Assembly: GCF_024764775.1 (NCBI RefSeq)
Contig: NZ_JALIGC010000035.1
Coordinates: 186,001-250,000, forward strand
Reading direction: 5' to 3'
From: Scandinavium manionii
GTDB lineage: Bacteria; Pseudomonadota; Gammaproteobacteria; Enterobacterales; Enterobacteriaceae
DNA length: 64,000 nucleotides
The position numbers and the translations under genes were made by a program. Below the pieces are notes generated by a model. That model ran no database searches and was not told the DNA's origin. It saw only the letters and a list, made by a program, of their open reading frames with translations. Every line of letters begins with the position of its first letter. Position 1 is the stretch's first letter. This document shows positions 43,959-53,000 of the stretch, piece after piece.

Positions 43959-43974
43959 TGGACCGACTGGTCTA
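43959..43974. promoter_or_regulatory. palindromic operator upstream of gapC (NemR-box-like)
   Basis: TGGACCGACTGGTCTA has arms GACC and GGTC around GACT and matches the TAGACC-N4-GGTCTA pattern I recall for the TetR-family repressor NemR at all but one position. It lies 54 bp before the gapC ATG. NemR assignment is inference. Confidence 0.4.
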
Positions 43975-44027
43975 AGCCTGGATGAGTTTTACTCGCATCG
44001 TGAGATAACCCTCGAAGGAGAAGGTCA

Positions 44028-45029
44028 ATGAGCAAAATAGGCATTAATGGTTTTGGACGCATTGGACGCCTGGTGTTACGCCGCATGCTTGAAGTGAAAA
44101 GCGCACAGGAAGTGGTGGCAATAAACGATCTGACATCGCCACACGTGCTGGCGTATCTGTTGAAGCACGACTCTAACTACGGCCCGTTCCCATGGAGCGT
44201 CGATCACACCGACGACGCGCTGATTGTCGACGGTAAAAAAATCGCCGTCTACGCCGAGAAAGACGCCAAAAATATCCCCTGGAAATCAGCAGGCGTTGAA
44301 TACGTCGTCGAATGTACCGGTTTCTATACCGCTACCGATAAAGCCCAGGCGCACATTCAGGCCGGAGCCAAAAAAGTGCTGATTTCCGCCCCGGCCGGCG
44401 ACATGAAAACCATCGTTTTTAACGTCAACGACGATACGCTGGACGGTAACGACACCATTATCTCCGTAGCGTCCTGTACCACCAACTGCCTCGCGCCGAT
44501 GGCGAAAGCGCTGCATGACGCGTTTGAAATCAAAGTCGGCACCATGACCACCATTCATGCCTACACTGGCACCCAGGCGCTGGTTGATGGCCCGCGCGGC
44601 AAAGATTTACGCGCCTCGCGGGCTGCGGCAGAAAACATCATCCCACACACCACCGGTGCGGCGAAGGCTATCGGGCTGGTTATTCCTGAACTGAAAGGGA
44701 AACTCAAAGGTCATGCACAGCGCGTCCCGGTGAAAACCGGTTCCGTCACCGAACTGGTGTCGATTCTGGGTAAAAACGTCACCGAAGATGAAGTAAACGC
44801 GGCGCTGAAAAAAGCGACCCAAGGCAATGATTCGTTCGGCTATACCGACGAAGAAATTGTGTCGTCCGATGTCATTGGCAGCCACTTTGGCTCGGTGTTC
44901 GACGCAACCCAGACCGAAATCACCGAAGTCGGCGATTTACAGCTGGTGAAAACCGTCTCCTGGTACGATAACGAATATGGATTCGTCACCCAGCTTATTC
45001 GCGTGCTGGAAAAATTCGTTAAGCTGTAA
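44028..45029 (+). CDS. gapC: glyceraldehyde-3-phosphate dehydrogenase GapC, intact
   Basis: 333 residues, full length. INGFGRIGRLVLRRM is the NAD fold and ASCTTNCLAP carries the catalytic Cys150. It catalyses oxidative phosphorylation of glyceraldehyde 3-phosphate. In E. coli K-12 gapC is a broken gene; here it is complete and has GAAGGAGAAGG before the ATG, a very strong ribosome site. Paired with aldA in the same relative order as E. coli. Confidence 0.95.
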   Translation: MSKIGINGFGRIGRLVLRRMLEVKSAQEVVAINDLTSPHVLAYLLKHDSNYGPFPWSVDHTDDALIVDGKKIAVYAEKDAKNIPWKSAGVEYVVECTGFYTATDKAQAHIQAGAKKVLISAPAGDMKTIVFNVNDDTLDGNDTIISVASCTTNCLAPMAKALHDAFEIKVGTMTTIHAYTGTQALVDGPRGKDLRASRAAAENIIPHTTGAAKAIGLVIPELKGKLKGHAQRVPVKTGSVTELVSILGKNVTEDEVNAALKKATQGNDSFGYTDEEIVSSDVIGSHFGSVFDATQTEITEVGDLQLVKTVSWYDNEYGFVTQLIRVLEKFVKL

Positions 45030-45036
45030 GCCCTAC

Positions 45037-45072
45037 GGCGGATGGCTCGCCCATCCGCCTCACACATTTTCC
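45037..45072 (+). terminator. terminator after gapC
   Basis: GGCGGATGG (45037-45045), loop CTCGC, CCATCCGCC (45051-45059), then TCACACATTTTCC. The T tract is offset, so termination may be partial. Confidence 0.65.
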
Positions 45073-45136
45073 CCTTCGCGCTGACCGCTTTCCCACCTTG
45101 TGCTAAAACGTTGTTTTACCCTAAGCGAGAGTGGAC

Positions 45137-46063
45137 ATGACGACATTCAATCCGGATGAGCTGCTGCAACTGATGGCAGAAGCCTCACGCAAGGCGGCCA
45201 GTTTTCCCGTTTGGCCGCAGGGAGATGCGCCCGGCGCGCATCAGAGCCCTGTTCATTTCGTGCTCGAAGAGCAACATACTGGCCCGTCAGCCTGGGACCG
45301 CTCGGTTACCGGCGTACGCGCCCCGCAGATAACGGTGTATGCCCCGGCGGAACCGAACGGCGTTGGGATCCTGGTCACGCCGGGTGGGTCTTATCGACGC
45401 GTGGTATTAGATAAAGAAGGCAGCGCGCTGGCGCCGTTTTTCAACGCGCGCGGCTATACGCTATTTGTGATGACCTACCGCCTTCCGGGAGATGGTCATG
45501 TGGAAGGTGCCAACGCGCCGCTGGCAGACGTGCAGCGCGCGATGCGAGTGCTGCGAGCCAATGCGCATCGCTGGCAGCTGGATGCCGATAAGCTCGGGGT
45601 GATGGGTTTTTCTGCCGGAGGTCATGCCGCTGCCAGTCTCGGTACCCGTTACGATGAAACAGTGTACGAACCGAAGGATGAGATTGACGCCCTTTCCGCT
45701 CGCCCGGCGTTTATGGCGCTGGTGTATCCGGTTATCACCATGGTGGCGGATATTGATCATCCCGGCTCGCGTGAAGAATTAATTGGCAACAACCCCGACG
45801 AACAGCAAATCCGGCATTATTCCCTCGAACAGCGCGCCAGCGCGCAAACGCCGCCGTCGTTTCTGCTGCACGCGGTAGACGACCCGTCGGTCAAAGTCGA
45901 AAACAGCGTGGTGATGTTCAGCGCCCTGCGCCGACTCGGCGTACCGGTGGAAATGCATCTGTTCGAGCAAGGGAAACACGGATTCGGCATTCGTGACGCT
46001 CAGGGCCTGCCGGTGTCGGTCTGGCCCGAATTGATGATGACCTGGATAGAAACGAAGGTGTAA
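45137..46063 (+). CDS. alpha/beta hydrolase, acetyl esterase-like
   Basis: 308 residues from ATG 45137 (GAGAG upstream). GFSAGGH gives the nucleophile Ser159, TPGGSYRR resembles the oxyanion-hole region of acetylxylan/acetyl esterases, DDPSVKVEN holds the likely acid and KHGFGI the histidine. No signal peptide. Family members remove acetyl groups from sugars or xylan fragments; the substrate here is not known. Absent between gapC and aldA in E. coli. Confidence 0.83.
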   Translation: MTTFNPDELLQLMAEASRKAASFPVWPQGDAPGAHQSPVHFVLEEQHTGPSAWDRSVTGVRAPQITVYAPAEPNGVGILVTPGGSYRRVVLDKEGSALAPFFNARGYTLFVMTYRLPGDGHVEGANAPLADVQRAMRVLRANAHRWQLDADKLGVMGFSAGGHAAASLGTRYDETVYEPKDEIDALSARPAFMALVYPVITMVADIDHPGSREELIGNNPDEQQIRHYSLEQRASAQTPPSFLLHAVDDPSVKVENSVVMFSALRRLGVPVEMHLFEQGKHGFGIRDAQGLPVSVWPELMMTWIETKV

Positions 46064-46170
46064 TTTTCAGGGCATGAGTATCGCCTCATGCCCTGTTATT
46101 TCACGGCAGATTAATCGCTTTTTCGCGCACTGCCTTGTTTTAACTCATTCGCTTACCGAGTGTGATCCCT

Positions 46171-46587
46171 TTAATTTTTAGCCGTCGGGGTATACGACAG
46201 GATCCCCGCGACGCCGCCCCCGCCGTCGGACGGATGATGTATCCCATTCGATACCGTCACGTCGGTAAAATCAAACGGCGAAACACCTTCGATGCAGGCC
46301 ACGTTAACCCCGTACTGTTGCGGGTTAGAACGCCGCTGATGGAAGGTGTAAATGCCGCACACCGAGCAAAAATAGTGCGCTGCGGTGCGGGTATTGAAGC
46401 GGTACTCCGTCAGCTTATCTTTCCCTTCCGTCACCTGAATGCCGGATAACGGCGCCGATACCACCACCGCGCCGCGCATTCGACAAAACGAACAGTTACA
46501 GCGCCTGATGGTGTTAAACCCGTCCGACAGGTCGACCGTAAACTTCACTGCACCACAGTGACATTGTGCATTCACTTTCTCTGACAC
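46171..46587 (-). CDS. GFA-family zinc protein (Mss4-like fold)
   Basis: About 138 residues from GTG 46587, five bases after GAGG; GTG 46593 and ATG 46638 are alternatives. Zinc cysteines: QCHCGAVKF, RRCNCSFCRMRG and FCSVCGIYTFH. The family includes glutathione-dependent formaldehyde-activating enzymes and several other carbon-sulfur lyase-like members, so the reaction is uncertain. It lies 116 bp after aldA on the same strand, beyond a terminator. Confidence 0.8.
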   Translation of the reverse strand: MSEKVNAQCHCGAVKFTVDLSDGFNTIRRCNCSFCRMRGAVVVSAPLSGIQVTEGKDKLTEYRFNTRTAAHYFCSVCGIYTFHQRRSNPQQYGVNVACIEGVSPFDFTDVTVSNGIHHPSDGGGGVAGILSYTPTAKN

Positions 46588-46661
46588 AGACACCTCACCG
46601 CCAAGGAATAGAGTGAAAATATGTAGCACAGAAGCCATTATGCTGCACAGGCCCCCTCGTA

Positions 46662-46688
46662 CAAAAAGGCCCGCATCGGGCCCTTTTG
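46662..46688 (-). terminator. terminator after aldA
   Basis: Near-perfect stem AAAAGGCCCG / CGGGCCCTTTT with loop CAT; on the minus strand it ends in TTTTTGT, 15 bp after the aldA stop. Confidence 0.88.
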
Positions 46689-46702
46689 TCTCGCATCCGC
46701 AA

Positions 46703-48142
46703 TCAGGATTGCAGATACACCACCTGAGTTTGTAGATATTCTTCCAGCCCGTGACGCCCATCGGCGCCGCCAATCCCGGATTTACGCCAGCCTGCGTGGA
46801 AGCCCTGCATCGCTTCAAAGTTTTCGCGGTTGATGTAGGTTTCGCCGAATTTAAGCCCTTTGATAGCTTTCATCGCTTTATTTAAATCCTGGGTGTAGAC
46901 CGATGACGTCAGGCCGTATTCACTGTCGTTGGCCATCGTCAGTGCATCTTCCAGCGTATCGAACGCCACCACTGGCAGCACCGGACCGAAGGTTTCTTCA
47001 TGCACGATGGTCATGTCCTGACGCACGTCGAGCAGCAGTGTCGGCGGGTAGAAATAGCCTTTGCCTTCCACCGCTTTACCGCCAATGACCACTTTCGCGC
47101 CCTGTTCAACCGCTTTCGCCACCTTCTGCTCCACGCGATCCAGCGCGGCGGCGTTGATCAGCGGCCCCATCGCGATATCGGTGCGCTGCGCCGGGTCACC
47201 AAACTGCACCGCTTTCATCGCTTCACCCAGACGGTTAACGAAACGGTCGTAAATGCCTTTCTGCACGTACACGCGCTCAGCGCAGTTACAGACCTGCCCG
47301 GTATTAATGACGCGTGAATCGACAATCGCTTTCACCGCCAGCTCCATATCGGCATCATCCAGCACAATCGCCGGGGCTTTGCCGCCCAGTTCCAGGCACA
47401 CTTTGGTGATATTTTTCGCCGCGGCGGTCATGATTTTTTCGCCCGCGCCGACGCTGCCAGTCATGCTGACCATCGCCACTTTCGGGTTGCCAGCCAGCTC
47501 CTGACCGACGGTTTCGCCACGGCCCAGGACCAGGTTAAAGACGCCTTTTGGCAGGCCAATCTCATGAACAATTTTTGCGAACGCAATGGCGTTGTTCGGG
47601 GTAAATTCGCTCGGTTTAATAACGATGGTATTACCGGTGATCAGCGCCGGAGCCAGCTTGCGGGCAATCAGGAAGAACGGGAAGTTCCACGGCAGAATGC
47701 CGGTGGTGACGCCCAGCGCACGTTTGAACACGAAGATGTTTTCGCCCGGACGGTCGCTTTGCAGAATTTCACCTTCGTAACGGCGCGCCCACTCTGACAT
47801 GTACTCGAGATAGTCAGCGGTGAATGCCACTTCAACATCCGCCAGCTGCTGAATTTTGCCGCCTTCCGCGACTATCAGCGCACTGATTTCTTCAGCACGT
47901 TCGCGAATGCCCGCCGCAATTTTACGCAGCCAGCCCGCACGCTGAATGGCCGGGAGTGCTTCCCAGGCAGGCTGCGCTCGTTCGGCGGCGTCGATAGCCT
48001 GCTGCGCCTCTTTGGCGGAACCGTCAGGAATGCGCGAAATCAGCGCCTCGGTTGAGGGATTGACCACGTCAATCCAGGCGTCGCCCTGCCAGGACACAAA
48101 CTGACCGTCGATATACATAGGGTGTTGTACGGGTGCTGTCAT
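46703..48142 (-). CDS. aldA: lactaldehyde/glycolaldehyde dehydrogenase AldA
   Basis: 479 residues from ATG 48142, identical length to E. coli AldA. It oxidises L-lactaldehyde and glycolaldehyde with NAD in fucose, rhamnose and glycol metabolism. Motifs: PWNFPFFLIARKLAPAL, CLELGGKAPAIVLDDAD, the catalytic cysteine in GQVCNCAERVYV, and the C-terminal GIGGADGRHGLEEYLQTQVVY. A CRP-like site lies about 96-111 bp upstream, matching catabolite control in E. coli. Confidence 0.96.
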   Translation of the reverse strand: MTAPVQHPMYIDGQFVSWQGDAWIDVVNPSTEALISRIPDGSAKEAQQAIDAAERAQPAWEALPAIQRAGWLRKIAAGIRERAEEISALIVAEGGKIQQLADVEVAFTADYLEYMSEWARRYEGEILQSDRPGENIFVFKRALGVTTGILPWNFPFFLIARKLAPALITGNTIVIKPSEFTPNNAIAFAKIVHEIGLPKGVFNLVLGRGETVGQELAGNPKVAMVSMTGSVGAGEKIMTAAAKNITKVCLELGGKAPAIVLDDADMELAVKAIVDSRVINTGQVCNCAERVYVQKGIYDRFVNRLGEAMKAVQFGDPAQRTDIAMGPLINAAALDRVEQKVAKAVEQGAKVVIGGKAVEGKGYFYPPTLLLDVRQDMTIVHEETFGPVLPVVAFDTLEDALTMANDSEYGLTSSVYTQDLNKAMKAIKGLKFGETYINRENFEAMQGFHAGWRKSGIGGADGRHGLEEYLQTQVVYLQS

Positions 48143-48237
48143 GTGCTGCTCCTGTGAATACATCGTTTTTAACAAGTGAATATATTGTTAAATATCGAGA
48201 ATTCACGGTACAAATCCCAACCCTATCATCCTGTTTT

Positions 48238-48253
48238 TGTGAGACATCTCATA
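48238..48253 (-). promoter_or_regulatory. CRP-like binding site upstream of aldA
   Basis: TGTGAGACATCTCATA, flanked by TTTT and AAAG, is close to TGTGA-N6-TCACA with AT-rich flanks. E. coli aldA is known to be cAMP-CRP activated, which supports the call. Confidence 0.6.
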
Positions 48254-48301
48254 AAAGTAAGCCAGTGAACGCGATTCAGCGTCAACAACTCGATAACAAC
48301 G

Positions 48302-48339
48302 AATGCCCGTTTGCGGATATTTTGTCGCAAACGGGCATT
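48302..48339. other. perfect 14-bp hairpin downstream of ydcF
   Basis: AATGCCCGTTTGCG (48302-48315) and CGCAAACGGGCATT (48326-48339) pair perfectly around a 10-base loop. It lies 12 bp past the ydcF stop, but no T run follows on either strand. It may stabilise the ydcF 3' end or act as a Rho-independent terminator without a normal tract. Confidence 0.6.
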
Positions 48340-48351
48340 AACGGGAGGGAA

Positions 48352-49149
48352 TTACAACAGGGAACGGCTCGACAACGCCTCGCGCAGCAGCACGTCTTCA
48401 CTCAGAACGCGCCATGCGTCCAGCACGTCATCAGGCATATCGACGTGCGCGATAAAACCTTTCCCGCGCGGCCCATAGCCGTTTTCATCATCATGAATAC
48501 GCGGCAGTTCGCCCAGTAATAAGGAGAGATAACGCTCCACCGGCCAGACGTTATGCGCTTCTTCGGCGAAGGTCAGGCCATGATTTCCATTACGCAGCAC
48601 CGGTAAATAGCCCGGATAGCTGCGCCACTGTGGGGCATTCGCATCGTCCTGCCAGACGTGTGCGAACGTCGCCATGGTGCGGCGCTGCATGGTCGGGTCC
48701 TGCACCACAATCCCGGAATGGCAGCGGATCCCACGATCTTCCATTATGTCGCGCGTGAAACGGGCATTCTCCCCACAGTTAGTGGAGCGCGGTTCCACCA
48801 CAATGCGCTCCTGCGGAATATTCCAGTACTGATGCGCAATTTCCGCGAGAATGGACGCTTCGGCACAGCCGGTGGTGCGCAGAGCATTATAACGCGGGTG
48901 ACGGGCCACGGCGGCATACAGGAAAGTGGTGGAATGGCCAATGCCCCCGCTTATCAACAACGTGCGGTTTTCTGCCGCCAGACGGCAGGCGGCGTCAATG
49001 GTTGGCATCACCGCATTGCCCGCCAGCACCACCAGATCGGCGTCGACATTGACCGGTGGCGTGGGAAAATCATTTTGCGCCAGCCATTCACCTACGCGGT
49101 TGGCGGCTTGCAAAGTCGTTTCGTTCAGATGTGGAAAGGTGGTCAGCAT
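48352..49149 (-). CDS. ydcF: YdcF, DUF218-family SAM-binding protein
   Basis: 265 residues from ATG 49149 (GGGAG upstream). ADLVVLAGNAVMPTIDAACR, LLISGGIGHSTTFLY, TNCGENARFT and IVVQDPTMQRRTMATF are the DUF218 core, following E. coli YdcF (266 residues), for which SAM binding has been reported. It has no membrane segment. Function not established. aldA follows on the same strand across a hairpin and the CRP-like site. Confidence 0.92.
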   Translation of the reverse strand: MLTTFPHLNETTLQAANRVGEWLAQNDFPTPPVNVDADLVVLAGNAVMPTIDAACRLAAENRTLLISGGIGHSTTFLYAAVARHPRYNALRTTGCAEASILAEIAHQYWNIPQERIVVEPRSTNCGENARFTRDIMEDRGIRCHSGIVVQDPTMQRRTMATFAHVWQDDANAPQWRSYPGYLPVLRNGNHGLTFAEEAHNVWPVERYLSLLLGELPRIHDDENGYGPRGKGFIAHVDMPDDVLDAWRVLSEDVLLREALSSRSLL

Positions 49150-49375
49150 AATACTCCCTACTTTCGTGAGTCGTACCACAGGGTAACGTCCTGTGCGGAG
49201 GATGACAGGAGATCACTCCGAAAGCGAGTTATTGCCCAGCAGACGCTATTCTTTAACCCGTTAAGGGTGGTTGCTGGTGAAAAACAATCTGCTGTTGGCA
49301 CAAATCTCCCTTTACCCGTCGCTGGGAGGCGGCGGGTTTTCTCTGTCAGGCTGACGCATAACATGAGGTTCAGGA

Positions 49376-50035
49376 ATGCAAAAATTGTGGTCTGAAGTCG
49401 ATAATTATCTGATTGAGAAATTACTTCCGCCAGATCTTGTGCTTGAAAAAGTACTGGAAAATAACCAGCGAGAAGGTTTGCCCGCCATCGATGTGGCGGC
49501 GAATCAGGGGCAGCTGCTGGCACTGTTTGTGCGCATGACGGGCGCCAAACGGGTGCTGGAGATTGGCACACTCGGCGGCTACAGCACCGTGTGGATGGCG
49601 CGGGAATTGCCTGCCGACGGTAAGCTAATTACGCTGGAATTCAGTCCGCTTCACGCGCAGGTTGCCCGGCAAAATCTGCAACTGGCAGGCGTGGCGAATA
49701 AGGTGGAGGTCATCGAAGGTCCGGCGCTGGATTCGCTGGCGGCGTTTGAGCCGGATACAGTTTTTGACCTGGTATTTATCGATGCGGATAAACCGAATAA
49801 CCCAAATTATCTGGAATGGGTGCTGAAGTTTGCCCGCCCAGGAACGCTGATTATCGGCGATAACGTGGTCCGGGAGGGCGAAGTGACGCATCCGCAGAGC
49901 ACAGACAAAAGCGTTCAGGGCATGCGGAAGTTTATTGAGATGATGGGGAACAACCCGCGTTTGACCTGCACGGCGTTGCAAACCGTGGGCCAGAAAGGCT
50001 GGGATGGTTTTACGCTGGCGTGGGTGAAGAATTGA
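49376..50035 (+). CDS. SAM-dependent O-methyltransferase
   Basis: 219 residues. VLEIGTLGGYSTVWMA is the SAM-binding loop and FIDADKPNN carries the metal-binding acidic residues of the caffeoyl-CoA/catechol O-methyltransferase family (class I, Mg-dependent). IGDNVVREGEV completes the metal site. It is not present between ydcF and hrpA in E. coli. Substrate probably a catechol or similar small aromatic. Confidence 0.87.
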   Translation: MQKLWSEVDNYLIEKLLPPDLVLEKVLENNQREGLPAIDVAANQGQLLALFVRMTGAKRVLEIGTLGGYSTVWMARELPADGKLITLEFSPLHAQVARQNLQLAGVANKVEVIEGPALDSLAAFEPDTVFDLVFIDADKPNNPNYLEWVLKFARPGTLIIGDNVVREGEVTHPQSTDKSVQGMRKFIEMMGNNPRLTCTALQTVGQKGWDGFTLAWVKN

Positions 50036-50054
50036 GTGTTTACGCTTTATCCCT

Positions 50055-50081
50055 TTGCCCTCTCCCATCGGGAGAGGGCAA
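50055..50081. terminator. bidirectional hairpin between methyltransferase and hrpA
   Basis: TTGCCCTCTCCC (50055-50066), loop ATC, GGGAGAGGGCAA (50070-50081), a perfect 12-bp stem between two convergent genes. It has no long T tract. Confidence 0.65.
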
Positions 50082-50095
50082 CATGCAGCCAGGCG

Positions 50096-53000
50096 TTATG
50101 CCGTAATCTGTTCCATCGCCTGCAATATCCGCTTGTCAGAAATCGGATACGGCGTGCCCAACTGTTGCGCAAAATAGCTCACCCGCAGTTCCTCAATCAT
50201 CCAGCGAATCTCCTGCACGTCGTCATCATTACGACGCGACGGCGGCAGCTTATTCAACCACTGCTGCCAGGCCTGCTGCACGCTTTCGACTTTCAGCATC
50301 TGCGCGCGATCCCGGTGTGGATCGATGGCTAATTTTTCCAGTCGTTTCTCAATCGCGTTGAGGTAACGCAGCGTATCACCGAGACGCTTAAATCCATTGC
50401 CGGTGACAAACCCTCGATACACCAGCCCGGTCATCTGCGCTTTCACGTCAGACAGGCCCAGCGCCATCGTCATATCCACGCGCCCTTTCAGACGTTTGTT
50501 GATATTGAATACCGCCGTCAGGATCTGCTCGACCTGTTTGGCAATCTCCACCACCGTATCGTTGAGCTCCGCGCGGACTTTCTCATGCAAGGCCGCGTAG
50601 GTCTCTTCGGTCCACACCGGGCCACCGGCCTCGTGGATAAGCTTGTCGACGCCGCAGGAAATGCAGTCGTCAATCAAATCGAGCACTTTGCCGTACGGGT
50701 TAAAGTACAGGCCCAGCTTGGCTTTGTTTGGCAGCTTTTCGTGTAGATATTTAATCGGTGACGGAATATTCAGCAGCAATAAACGGCGCAGACCACGCCA
50801 CATCGCCTGCTGCTGTTCCAGCGGATTATCAAACAGTTTGATGGCCACGCTGTCGCGTTCATCCACCAGCGCTGGCCAGGCCTTCATTTTGTAATTGCCG
50901 CGCTTCTGCTCATAGCTTTCAGGCAGCGAACCAAAACTCCAGAGATGCAACCCGCTCTGCTCGATACCGTCGTCCGCCACCGCAGACAGCGTTTCCTGAA
51001 CTTTGCCTTTCAACACATCTTTCAGCGCAGTCAGGTCGCGGCCTTCCTGAAGCTTCTTGTTTTTGTCATCAATGACGCGGAAGGTCATCTTCAGGTGATC
51101 GGGCACCTGATCCCAGTGCCAGTCGTCACGGTCAATTGTCACCCCGCTCATCCGGCGTAGCTCGCGCTCCATCGAATCCAGCAACGGCAACTCCAACGGC
51201 TTCATGCGGCCTAACAGCGCTTCGGCGTAATTCGGCGCGGGCACAAAGTTGCGGCGCACCGGTTTCGGCAGTGATTTAATCAGCGCGATTAACAGCTCAC
51301 GACGCAGGCCAGGGATTTGCCACTCAAACCCAGATTCTTCGACCTGATTGAGTAACGGCAACGGAATATGCACCGTCACGCCGTCGGCGTCTGCGCCCGG
51401 CTCAAACTGGTAACTCAGGCGCAGCTTAAGATTGCCCTGGTGCCAGAAGTTCGGATAGTCGAGTTTGCTGACGTCATCGGCCCCTTCCTTAATCAGCATA
51501 CTTTTTTCAAAGTTGAGCAAATCAGGCGTTTCGCGGCTGGCGGTTTTCCACCAGTTATCGAAATGGCGAGCGGAAATCACGTCGTGGCTGATGCGCTGGT
51601 CGTAAAACTCGAACAGTGATTCATCATCTACCAAAATGTCGCGGCGACGGGATTTGTGCTCAAGTTCTTCAATTTCGTTGCGCAGTTTCAAATTATCGCG
51701 GAAGAAGGCGTGACGCGTTTGCCAGTCGCCCTCCACCATCGCATGGCGAATAAACAGCTCGCGGCACAGCGCCGGGTCAATCTGGCTGTAGTTGACCTTG
51801 CGGGCGGCGACAATCGGCAAGCCGTAAACGGTCACTTTTTCAGTGGCCATTACTGCGCCCTGCGCGCGCTCCCAGTGCGGCTCGCTGTACGAACGTTTGA
51901 TCAAATGCTGGGCGGCAGGCTCGACCCATTCCGGATCGATACGTGCAGCAATGCGCCCCCACAGACGGCTGGTTTCAACCAGCTCGGCGACTATTGTCCA
52001 TTTCGGCGGTTTTTTGAATAAGCCGGAACCCGGAAAAATCGAGAAACGGGCGTTGCGCGCGCCGGTAAACTCCTGTTTATCCGCATCTTTCATGCCGATA
52101 TGCGAAAGCAGACCGGTCAGCAAGGCAACGTGAATTTCGCGGTATTCAGCAGGTTCGCTGTTGACCGGAATACCAAGCTCTTTCACCACCTGACGCAGTT
52201 GGGTGTAAATATCCTGCCATTCGCGCACGCGCAAATAGTTGAGGTATTCGGTGCGGCACAGGCGGCGGAACTGGTTCGACGACAGCGCTTTTTGCTGCTC
52301 GCCAAGGTAATTCCACAGATTAACGAACGCCAGGAAGTCGGACTCTTTGTCATGGAAACGGCGGTGTTTTTCGTCAGAGGCCTGCTGTTTGTCCATTGGA
52401 CGTTCGCGCGGATCCTGAATCGACAACGCCGAGGTGATGATCATCGCCTCACGTACACAGCCGTGTTTTTGCGCTTCCAGTACCATGCGCGCCAGACGCG
52501 GGTCCACCGGTAGTTGCGAAAGCTGGCGTCCCATTGGCGTGAGTTTGTACACGGACTGCTGCTCGTCGGTGGTTATCGCGCCCAGCTCTTCCAGCAGGCG
52601 TACACCGTCCTGAATATTGCGTTTATCTGGCGCTTCCACGAACGGGAATGCACCAATATCGCCGAGCCCCAGCGCGGTCATCTGCAAGATAACGGACGCC
52701 AGGTTGGTACGCAGAATTTCCGGATCGGTAAATTCAGGACGCGACAGGAAATCGTCTTCCGAATAGAGACGAATACAGATCCCTTCCGAGACACGTCCGC
52801 AGCGGCCCTTACGCTGATTCGCCGAGGCCTGAGAAACCGGCTCAATCGGCAAGCGCTGCACTTTGGTGCGGTAGCTGTAGCGGCTGATACGCGCGGTGCC
52901 GGGGTCAATAACGTACTTAATCCCCGGCACCGTCAGCGAGGTTTCCGCCACGTTGGTTGCGAGCACGATGCGGCGTCCGCTATGCGACTGGAATACGCGG

